From Haliclystus octoradiatus (lineage: Eukaryota; Cnidaria; Staurozoa; Stauromedusae; Haliclystidae): a stretch of DNA of 64,000 bases. Made by a program: the position numbers and the translations under genes. Under the pieces are notes generated by a model. The model saw only the letters and a program-made list of their open reading frames with translations. It did not search any database and was not told the DNA's origin. Location of the stretch: NCBI GenBank assembly GCA_916610825.1, contig OU744452.1, forward strand, positions 1,027,543-1,091,542. The letters run 5' to 3'. Of the stretch, positions 47,364 to 62,700 are shown piece after piece; the first letter of the stretch is position 1, and every line of letters starts with the position of its first letter.

Positions 47364-49583
47364 CCGTGACAATTCACGTGCATAAATACTACAGAAAATC
47401 AATGCAATATAAAACATACATAGGTATGTAACTAACTATTTTTAGATGAAACCTACGTGTTTACAAACATAATTCGGAGTCAATGATCAAAGTATCCGTA
47501 TTAAAAAACAAATTCACCTGGTGTTATAATTTCATTTTGTTTCGGCGATAAATTTCGATTTTGAATGCTAACAAATCTCTTGCCGTTCTCTCAATCCCTT
47601 ATATTCTTGTAATCAAGTAAACGCCAACATGAAATTTTGAATCAGTCGAGTTCAGTAACTTCATTTGTAGTTCAGTTGTAGTTTTCAACTCTGTTTCCAT
47701 CCTCAATTCGTATGACGCTAGTAGCAAGTAAATTGATTTTCGTGGTACCCATTTCTTCAAGCGTCTAAAGCCCTTACGACGTCCACCTCTATTGCTCTTG
47801 TAACTTTCCAAACCAGTTTGTTGATAAATAACTTAGCAGAGATGCTTCCATGTTTGTTTTACGAAATGTTTTGCAGAATCGCATGTGTGTGCAAAGGAGA
47901 CACAAAGGCGCGCTGTGTATCATAAAAACGAGTGATTGAAATCAGGGTCCAGATTTCAAAGACAAAAACATACAAAGGCTGCTGGTCATTTTACGGTCTT
48001 TAATTTCTAAATTACACAGCATTTTTAAATGTTTTGTTATTTACGAAAAAATGATGGACGTTATTCAAGCTCTGTTATCATCATAGTTCTAATTTGTCCA
48101 TCTCAAGTTTTTGTTGCTTCTACTGGCTATCAGAAATGTCAATTGATAAGTCTTCAAACATGAATAAACCATAAATTTTGGATGATATATAACATCAATT
48201 CGATAAAACCATATATATAATTTGTAGAAACGCCATTTGTGAAGCCGTATACAGTTGATAAATGCTTGACAGCGGGAGTTAACGTAGAATGACATTTCAG
48301 CCATTCACGCATTCTGTAGCCATTACGCAAACCCTACTAACACTTAAAAAGACATGTAGGTCTGTGCACAGGCAAAAGATTAGCAGGAAGTCAATTAATT
48401 CTACCAATCATCATAAAAAGTCATTTTCCCCAAAGTGATCAATCAAATAGATTGGTTTGATTTTAAACCCTTCAGACATGACTGCAGAGAATGGCACTTT
48501 TCACAGAGATCTTGGGTGCGCCACAGCAAATACAAGCAAAAAAACAAGATCTCGTTGGGTCTCCGGTGCAACATTGCCATAATCTGCAGACTGGCCCTTA
48601 GATGGCGTAACTTCAATAGCATTTTTTCAAGGAATTTGACTAGGAACCAACGATAGCGCTTTGGTCCGATGGGAGCCAAGAGAGGCACAAGAAAGAGTGT
48701 CCCAGCTCTTGTATAAATAGATGGCTCTGGGCATATCAAACATATTAGATACCTATGTCCATTGTCAAAGACTCAATTCTAGAAACTTACAAAAAATACT
48801 AAGATTCCATATTAAAATTTTGTAGAATAGAATATAGAATACGGAATCGAAGATGAAATATAATTGAAATACAAGTTCAGGACGACAAATATGATTTCTT
48901 GTTACCTTGATGGTATCATGGTTGAACAGATCTGGTTCCTCAATTCGAGTCCTAGTCTTCCCTATATTTAGCATACTGACTATCAGAGTTATCCTATTTT
49001 ACACTTCATTAAATCTTGCTGAAGATGGAATGTATTACATTTGTACATCTTACCTTCAACAGTGGTTCAACTATATCTAATTCACATCTTGTGCTTTACC
49101 AAGATTTAGATTGATTGTGACTTCTGGCAAAATTATAAAATTCCCGTCTGCTGAAATGGCGGGTTGCCTAATAGAAATGTTCCACTTGTTCCCAGTCTTC
49201 AAGATGACTACAGTAGCAATTTTCAAGAAATCATAAGGCCCTGCGAATTCGAATTTTCAAGACCCAGCCTCGCTCAAGTTGCTATTTCTTCCACATGAGA
49301 ACCAGTGATCGAAACTAAACTAAGCTTCACTCATTCATGTTTTATGCTTTGAGTTCAAAATTTAATGATTTATTTAGTATTGTCGTTCGTTTTACAGCAC
49401 AACTTGAAAACGGATACTCCACAGATATGCCTGGAATCTATTAAAGCAATGATGGGGTACCCATTTGCAAAGCAGGCAAGAATATTACAGTAACAGGAAA
49501 GAAAAACCCCGGGAGGGAAAGATGTCACAGTAGACAGGAATAAAGGCCATGTTCAAATTCACAAAATGTCATTTCACACACGA

Positions 49584-49589
49584 TTTAAT
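49584..49589 (-). promoter_or_regulatory. Probable RPL27A poly(A) signal
   Basis: ATTAAA on the minus strand lies 12 nt past the RPL27A stop codon. This fits the very short 3' UTRs usual for ribosomal protein genes. Confidence 0.5.
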
Positions 49590-49601
49590 ATAATTGGCAT
49601 C

Positions 49602-53125
<3,524 letters not shown>

Positions 53126-53744
53126 TTTGATAAACTTGAAGAGAAGAAATCGAGGCCGCGCGAGAAATTTAAGGGGACTGGGAATGGGCTCTGTTTATAA
53201 TTTTGTGTTTTTGTTTTGATCTGTAATTTTTTGTACAGAGCAAATACTGTAGTTTACTTTTTTGTGCAAAGAACTGAATTTGTTGGAAAATGTTTTACAA
53301 ACGATTTCATTTTGTAATGTCGAGGGAAGGGCAACAACTTCGTTATTGATATATTGTGTTATTAAATTTCTTCACATTTCCACTTATATTAATCATTTGA
53401 ATTTCAGGAAGCGTTAAACGACTACCACTTTAGAAAGAAACTTTGATAAATACGTAAGAAGATATGGTATGCTGTACTGCAATTCTTTTATAACCAAAGA
53501 ACCTGATAACTCTTTCAAAAATCAAAAATCACTATTTTCTGAAATCATGGTGTATTTTACACCGTACAAATGATTCCCCCTGTTGAAAGGTGATTCCCAT
53601 GCAGACCATCCGCCATGCTGCTTTCTTTCGTTTATGGCTTTATGCAAGTATCGCCAGTTTTACAATTTATGATATTTGCTTGACGAGTTTGGTTTGAAGA
53701 GCAAATGCACTTTGATCTTCTGTGTCATAGATCAGGTCTTTATT
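53126..53744. promoter_or_regulatory. Divergent promoter region of RPL27A and choline kinase
   Basis: The start codons of two oppositely oriented genes are 619 bp apart. On the RPL27A side a pyrimidine-rich tract, TTTCTTCTCTTC, lies just upstream of the ATG on the minus strand, consistent with a terminal oligopyrimidine leader. A GC-rich word, TCTCGCGCGGCC, precedes it. No TATA box is obvious. Confidence 0.5.
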
Positions 53745-56700
53745 ATGGAAACAAATGAAGGAAACTGTTTTGAATATGGTCGGTGTGAGAGACAAGATTG
53801 TATCGTTTGCAGCGCTAGTGGAATTGACCAAGCCACAGAGGGACAACCTAAGCCAAACAAAATGTCTTTTGAAAATATTAGACATGAATTTGCCCCTACT
53901 GCGTTCAAACTGTGTCAATGCTACCTCGGAGGTGCATGGAAGACAATATTATTCAAGAACTTCATCTTTGAAACTGTAAGGTATGCCTAAGCTGTTATTG
54001 ATATAACCAAAAGAAGTTAGTTTTGAAACAGAGTGTGTAGCCTAGGGACTGCGGCTAATTTATATTCAAATCATATAGCCTATTAGTGTGGCTAGAATCA
54101 CTTTGTGGTTGCTCCTTTTCCAGGCAATGTAGCGAATCGGTACTTGACTGATACTTCGAAAGGAGCAATCTCAATCAACAATTCCAAAGGAAAATAAATC
54201 TTATGATTGCGCTCATATATTGTTGTCTCGCTAGAAAACAACATTTGTGAGACATCGATACAATACTAATGTACCACAAGATTATGAAATTAAGATCTAG
54301 GCTACAGCAGTGAGCACAATGAAATGGTGCTACATTTTCACTTAAGAAATAAATCTCGGTAATCAATTAAAACCAATTGATGCCCACTGCCCACTGGTTG
54401 AACAGACTTGGCAGAAATTCATTTGTGAAGCACAATTTGCAATTCTGTGAGTGTTATGGCAGAAAACACGATGTCCAGAACGGAAAAGCAATTTCAGAAG
54501 AAAATCGATATGTTTATTATTTATTTGCCAAATTTCAACAAAACATTCAGAAGAAAATGTTGAAGTATTCTAGGATTCCATCTGAGCGGTAATCCTTTAG
54601 TCGGATGTTGATTGCGTCAGAAAGGCTCCATGTAAAATTTTCTAAATGAAATTGGAAACACTTAAATTCAAACAATCGAATCGCTATGCAACGAAGCATG
54701 CCGTAGAATGGCTGTTCCAAAAAACAGAACAAAATTACATTTTCTTTTGATACGCAAAGCAACATAGGAAAAATTTGAAAAACAAAGCCTGTTACATACA
54801 CGTAATTGCAATTATCTATCAGATGATATGTTATTTGATTTATTTGATTTTGAAATGGCTGAGAAAATGGCGAAAATCCACCGCAAACACATCAGTAGGC
54901 CTACACAAAAACATTTGCATTTATAGGAATGGATAGATGTACTGGATGTAACAGCTGAGTCATTGTTAGATTTATATTGTAGCTTCCGTTGGTAATCACA
55001 TATTCTCTACCTTGTAAATAAATTATATGGATTATCTGTAAGCTCTTACTCAAAAGGGGGCCATAACATATTTTGGAAGCATTCAAAATGGGAACCAAGA
55101 AAGAGAAAATAATTTAGATAATTGCTGATAAAACCATTTAAAGAGACAAAATGTTTTCTGATTCATTTTAGAAGGTAATGAGAAAATCAATTCAAATATA
55201 GGGGCCTACTCAGATACACATATGATGTAAAAGTGCTCAATGTTGGATAAAACAGAGCATTATATCTTTTCCGTTACTTGGAGTTCCACGCGTTTAATTG
55301 CAATCCTACCGTCTGAAGATCGCAATTAATAATTAAACGCGTGAAATTTTAAGTAACGGAAAAAGTCGTTGCCTGCCTCATCTTTGTCTCTTATTTCCGA
55401 TTATTGTAAAAGATTATTACTGGCAATTTCTCGTCAATAAGCAATTTCGGATGAGTGAAACTCGGGTAAATGCATTTTAATGCAATAAAAGTCGTTGTCA
55501 TTTTTGACTTGCAATTTTAAAGCGAGTTACACTGAAGATAAATATTATATGTTGTAAATAGAACCTTTTTCTTTGAACCTAGAACATTTATTGTTTTTTT
55601 TCTATCTTCAGTGGTGGTTTGAGCAATTATCTCTATTCATGTAAGTTACCAACTGATGTCAAACCTGTTGGTAAAGAACCAAATCAGGTCTTGATACGTT
55701 TGTATGGACAAGTGATTGACATCAATGCTCGCATCTACGAAGGCGTCGTTTTCTCATTACTCTCCGAACGTGGGTTTGGGCCGCACCTTTACGGGATATT
55801 CCCAAACGGAAGAATCGAGCAGTACATACCGGTGAGAAGCAGAAATTTTGGTTTTATTATTTTTTCATGTAGGCCTGTTTTATAATTGAATGTAGACTTA
55901 CTTTACCTTTTAGTCTCGGCATCTAACTGTTGAAGAATTGGGGGACACTAAACTGTCATCGTCAATAGCAATGCAATTAGCGAAATACCACTCAATGGTA
56001 TTCCCATTAAACAACGAACCAATGTTTCTATGGGATCGAATAGAACAGTAAGTTGTAGTTAAGCATGTTGCTCCTTGTTTGTTTGGAAACATTTAATCAG
56101 TCATTTCTTACCTACTTTGCGCGATCATTTCTCCTTCAAAAATGCAGTCAAAGTGACGATTTTGTGTCTCACTCTTTTTACTCCAACAGGAACCTGTTTG
56201 AAAAAACACTTAACATTTTACTTATTTGTCTCTAAATAAAAAACGACTGAACCAAATGACAATGGGGACATGTCGTTGCAAAGGAAATCATTGCAAAGAA
56301 TTTCTTTGCAACGACTGTTCTTCCCAATGAGTTTCTTCGCAACGACGAGAGCTCAATTTTCTTCGCAACGGGTTTCTTCGCAATGAGTTTCTTCGCAATG
56401 ATATGCACTCATGACAATCTGCTTTCGGAATTAAATTTTCAACGTTCAGCTGAAGATTTAGAGCTATATTTGATCAATGTACGGGATCCAGGTAAAGAGA
56501 TATAAGTCTCTAAAGTCAAAATTTCCTAGTTTTGTATTTTTCTCATTCAAGTGCTCATGAGATTAACACCTCTTTACGACTTCCTCTAAGCATAGTCGGC
56601 ATAGTTGATGCGTATTAAAAGTAGTCACACACCTTCAATAACCATCAGCGATAACCTGCTTAGACAAAGTCGTAAAGAGGTGTAATCGCGTGAGCACTTG

Positions 56701-59700
56701 AGTGGGAAAATCAAAACTAAAAACTTTTGACTTTACAGGCTTATATCTCTTTACCTGGATCCCGTACATTGATCAACTATAGCTCTAAATCTTCAGCTGA
56801 ATGTTGAAAATTTAATTCCGAAAGCAGATTGTCATTTGTTTCAGTCGTTTTTATTTAGAGAAAATTTAAGTAAAATGTTTAGTGTTTTTTCCGGTGTGAA
56901 CCCTCTTGTGGAAAATAAGCGGGTTCCTGTTGGAGGAAAAAGAGTGAGACACAAAATCGTAACTTTGATTGCATTTGAGGGGGAAATGCTTGCGCAAAGC
57001 AAAAACACAAGAAGACCATATTGGACGAATAGAAAATTTTTCTCTATCTAAAGAAGCAATCTCCCAATATCTGGGATATACACCTGTTGTACTAAGTGAC
57101 TTGATTAATTTACCAAGTTTTTTCGATAAACTTTGTTAGTTGCGGTAATCTTATCGCGCTCACTCGTTGTGATAGAATATTTACAGTATGACGTCACTCA
57201 TCTTTCATTCTCCGTTTTTCAAGATTTTAAATTCTCAATTTTCAAATACTTATTTCTTAAAAAATACTTTATCGAAAAAACTTGGCAACTTAATCGAGTC
57301 ACATAGTGCAACAAGTTAAGGTAGAAAAATTTATTTTTTATTTTTTATTAGTCAACCCTATTGCTACTGATTTTTGCGTATAGAATGTTGAGTACAATTG
57401 ATAATGTTGAAATCAACAAAAAAGAGGATGCAGAAATATCAAATCAAATCAACGAAATGTTTTCATTGCGGGATGAATCGCTGAAGTTAAAGTAAGTCAA
57501 ACGGCTGTATTAGAACTCACACACAGTTCTTTGATGTTTAACACAATACAGTAGAAACTGTTTATAACGTCACCTTTTGAAGCTGATTATTGTCTATATC
57601 GTACTGAATCTAACTGGTGAAATTTGATATCTTTCTTATAAATGATTATCTACAATAGGACATCCCCTAGAACATACCCTTGGATGTTCCCTAGGGGTGT
57701 CGCTATTTAGGGGGGTTTAGGTGTAGGGGGGTTTCTACTGTATTTACCCTTCTGACAGGATTGCTGTTGTTGCTTTTCTGAAGCAGTCACGGACAGTTCA
57801 TGATGCAGTTCATGAATGTGATATTGCTCAAAAGTTCATGAGCATTTGTTTTGTAGGTTCATAAACAGTTCATGAACTGGTTCATGATCGTGAAATTTCT
57901 TAAGAGTTCATGAACATTTATTTAAGTTTCATGAACAGGGACAGTTCATGAACCGGTCCATGAACTTGAAAGTGCTCAAAAGTGACTGCTCATGAATGAA
58001 CATTTAATGAACAGTTCATGGACATTGCTTTTAGGGGTTTATGAACAGTTCATGAGCAGTCACAGACAGTTCAAGAACCGGTTCATGAACATTAAATTGC
58101 TCAAAAGTTCATGGACAGTTCATGAACAATTTTGTATTGATTCATGACTACTTCATGAACTGATTCATAAAACTATTTTAACAGGTGTACTGTGATATTA
58201 CTTTGATATTTTTCTTTCTTTTTATAATTACAACAACATTGCAACAATTATTAAATCGTCAATTAATTCCTTCGAGTATTTAAGCTACAATGAAATAATC
58301 ACTTTTGAGAATATCAAGTCCATAAGAAAGATTTATTCCCACAGGAACAAATTTCTCTTGTATATATTACCTATTTTACAATACATAACTTTGTTATAGG
58401 AATTACCTACAAAATGAAGAATCGAAAGTTGTATTCTGTCATAATGACGTACAAGAAGGTATGATTTATGGTATATTGGGTATTAAAGGGTATTAAAGGT
58501 ATCAATATGTTGATCTTGTTTCGCTAGTTTACTACAGTGTATCCTTATCCGCTTTAACAGCTAGAGATGAGCCGATTAATCTGAAATAATCGGTTTTACC
58601 GATTAACCGGCTTGTTTTAACATAATCGGTAATCGGTCGATTATAAAGTATAATCGGCTGAGCAACCGGTTATTGTTTTGACTGCAAATTTACGAACGGA
58701 AAGATTTTCGAAATGTATTATTTCATTGTTTACATTGCATCGCGCTTCAATTGAATTATTTTCGTCACGCCACTTGACATTTCTATTGTTCAAATGTGAA
58801 AAGTCAACACATTCGAGTTAATGAGAATAACATGTGAGTAATTTTGACTTGTGAATGAATAGTTTCCAAAACAATCGATCGTTGAAAATTCATAATTTTC
58901 GTAACAACTTTTTCACCAGAAGAATTTTGCCCAAACACAAAAGTATACACTGAAAGTAGTTACGTTAATTTAATTGGACTATTTGGCAAATGCTCATACC
59001 GCATATCTTTTTAATTACTTTATATTTGTTGCTCGACTTGTGGGTTATTCATATGTATAATTGTTGTATTGTTGTTTGATTTCGCTCAGCAACTAACGAA
59101 AAACTTATTTCCTTGAGGACTTAAATTACATATTTTCAATTAAAATATCCTGTTTCACGGTTGCTGTTTAAAAGTTAAGTGAGTGTTTAGTTTTTCATGA
59201 AGAAGTTTTCATGTTACACTTTCAAGTGATCTATTTTGTAGTGATCTATATTCATTTATTACGATGTATGATGTTCATGATAATGAAATTCAAAACAATA
59301 TATTCATTTACAATAAGGTACTTTATTAGTTGCATGATTAAAGGGCTAAAATTATAATTTTTAAAGGATTTATATTGCTTTTCAAATTTCCTTTGTTTAC
59401 CGATTAACCAGCCGATTATTATAAATAACCCGTAAATAATAATCGGTAATAATAATCGGTAAATTCCGTGATCGGCTCATCTCTATTAACAGTAAAAGTC
59501 AAAATTATCAACAAAAAAAGGACTCTACCAGAAAGTTGTATACAGTAAAATCTGTTATAACAGTCACCTCTATACAATGGAAACATGTCTATAGTGGTCA
59601 CTTTTAGTATGTCTAAGATATTATTTTCTTTGAAATCAACCTTGAAATAACAATAACAACTATTCAAATATTTTTTATTCAAAATAAAAGCAGTAATTTT

Positions 59701-62700
59701 GTTCATTTTTGATAAATCAATAAAAGTTATGTTTCAGCAGTGTGAATTGGAACAGATAAATTTTTTTTAAAAAGTTATTGCTCCGATACGGCTCACGCAA
59801 ATTTCAAAATTTTGGTATCAAATTGTAGAAAATTGTCTGAAGTTTATAAAGTAATACAAATATTTGAATATTTTCAAATCAAAGTTGAAACAATGTTTAA
59901 CGGAAGAATGACAATTTTGCATAAATGGGTGAAACGGAATGATAGCAAATTAACCATTATTTTATTGAATTTCTTCTAATAAATTGAGTATGATTGTTTT
60001 GGCCAAAATGAGGACTGTATGTTGTTGAGTAATGCCGTTGGCTCTATTAGTCAATAAGCAAACAGACTATTTTGAATGCAATCAAGTACAATTTATTAGG
60101 GCTGGGTTCATAGAGCTGATGAACTGACAACGACACACTAACTTATAAATTACAAAACAAACTATTTAAATACAAACTAAATTACGTCTATACAAGGCTA
60201 ATTATTAACTATATTAAAACTGCTTACATGAAAATGAGACTAATTAACACAAAATATGAGACGTTACAAAAACTACTCTAATTATTGCTATATCATGCTG
60301 TTTTTGCCCAAACAATGATAACTGTTGACGTTATTGTTGCAAAGTCTTATATCATTTGCTATAGGTCAACATTTTACAACAGTGAATTATAAAATAGAAC
60401 AACACAATCACGTATTTCATCAACAACCAAACCCAATTAATTGGACAGCAGGAAAACTAATTACAACAAAAACTATTTTATCAATTATGTTCTCCTTACA
60501 TTGAATGTGTGATGACAGCTTGGGCCCAAGGGGCTAATCGGAGCTTCAGAAAATCGCAAAGCCATTTTTTAAGTGGAGCGGGGGATAACGACGTCGAGCG
60601 GAGCGAGGCACCACTAAAGGACGCAGGTGTGTTATATCCCACGAAACGAGAAGTTTGTAGCCTACTAACGAAATACCCTGTCCAGACACATGTAGTGATC
60701 CGCGCGTCCCACGAACAAACCGAAAACGCCATCTTGTAGAAGAGGTCGAGCACATCTACAGGACTTTTTTTCAAATCCCTACCTGGTAAAATGGATTTTT
60801 AATTAACATTTTAAAACTCTCAAAATCGCAAACTTTTTCAACAGCTATTCACGCGCGGCTGCCAATATCAATACAACAAAGGGCCCTTTCAAAGTGTTAA
60901 CAACGGTCCGTGACGCACGAGGGCAATCGACCGCGAAGCCACTGATCACCTGCTTTCATCGTCATGGCAACCGCCACGTGGGCAGCTCTCTTAGGAAAGT
61001 CTCTGAGGTCAGGGAGGGACGCCAACTACTATTTTTTCGTCATCACTATCAACGCCGGCGAGCCGGTCAACACAAGGAGGGTGCGGACTGCACAGCAGTA
61101 CGGGGGACTCGCAACTCGCAGTTTACATGATAAACTCAGCTATATACTAATTGATTTACGTTATCTTACTAGAAGCAGACTGGAAGGCTTCGATATTTGC
61201 AGTAAAACTCTTCTTACTTAAAAAGCATATATACATTGGACAAGAATATAGTTTTAAACACTATATCAAAGTTATGTGATGCTATGGTAAAAAAATTATT
61301 TGTTAAAATCTTCGCAAAATCGATCCAAATAAGGTCTTGAACGGATGAGAGTATATCAGAAATAGAAAGTGTTTGTATGGAACGGATTGAGAGCTTGCTG
61401 CTTGCGTCAAGCTGTGATTGACATTTAGATCGCATGACCGCGCTTGATGAATTACTTAGCAATTAACAACAATCAAATATCTTCTATTTTGACGGATATT
61501 CCTTTACCAAGCAAATGAAAATTCAGATCAATAAATTAAACTACAATTAGTTTTTTCACTTTAGGAAACGTTTTATTGCTGAATGACACTGAAGATTCAA
61601 AGATTCAATTAATTGATTATGAATACAGCAGTTATAACTACAGGTAAGATTAGATATCCTCTAATAGCAAAAAATAGTGGTTGACGTCAGCATTTGACAG
61701 AGCTCAATGTATTATATATATATATAGCCTACATCAGCAGCAGACAAGTACTTGTTTCTGGCCATTAGCCATCGTCAGTACTTCTCAGTGAACAAGGGAC
61801 TGACTTAGCGTGCTATAACTAAGTCAAGATGAGTTATAGCCTACATTATCTATTAAATGGTAATTCGTTTTATTTTACCTTACTAAAACTTCACCCCACA
61901 GCATCAATTGACGCTGCTGTCAAACATTATCAAGGTATCATTATCAAACATTATCAAACATTATCAAACATTATCAAACATTACCAAACATGATCAAACA
62001 TTACCAAACATTATCAAACGTTATCAAACATTATCAAACATTCAAGGTATAGCCTACTCCAGCCAGTAGAATTCCCCTTGCGAAAACGTTAATGAGTTCA
62101 TGAACATTTCACAAACTTTATCAAAGTGTATATCCCAGATATTGGAAGATTGCTTCTTTGGATAGAGAAATCTTTTCTATTTGTTCTTGCGTTTTTGCTT
62201 TGCACTGCAACCAAAATGACGGTTTTGTGCCTCACTATTTTTCCACCACCCTGAACCCGTTGATTTTCCATAGGAGGGTTTAGACCGGATCAAACACTTA
62301 ACATTACATGCTTCTGTCTCTTATAAAAGAACGGCTGAACCAAATGACAATGTGCTTTCAGAATGATCATTTCAACATTCATCTCAATATGAAGATACAT
62401 CTTTAATCAATGTGTGAGGTTTTAAAAAAGAGATATACGTCTCTAAAGTGAAAAAAAATGCAAATTTAAACTTTTTTACAAGCGGCTACACCTCTTTACA
62501 GCTTAACGTAGATAGGATTATTGCTGAGGCTAGTCTCTGCGTGGTGTCTCTGTAAAGTTGATGAAGTTAAAAATACCTCTGTCTAGGCAAAGTCGTAAAG
62601 AGGTACTTTCGACTGCACTTTTAATGGGGTAATGATCGAGCAAAAAACACCATAACAACATGTGCGCATAGAAAATTGTTCTCTATCCGAATAAGCAATC

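Larger units (their letters stand above)
45578..49601. other. Intergenic region between FNBP4 and RPL27A
   Basis: Contains the FNBP4 promoter (from 45578) and a terminal-inverted-repeat element at 46785-47363. The word TGTGAGAAAACCATTGTTTG (45976-45995) also occurs, with small differences, at 7781-7800, so part is a dispersed repeat. The minus-strand frames at 46267-46488 and 47599-47811 and the frames around 48435-48739 have no domain I recognise. No gene called. Confidence 0.45.

Noticed and set aside
47599..47811. Basic protein containing GGRRKGFRRLKK, loosely like FNBP4 exon 1
   Set aside because: Resemblance is limited to a few Arg/Lys codons, with no splice sites or conserved continuation.
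60496..61221. Small genes in the GC-rich island
   Set aside because: Overlapping frames on both strands with no domain, no consistent splice sites and no homology I recognise.
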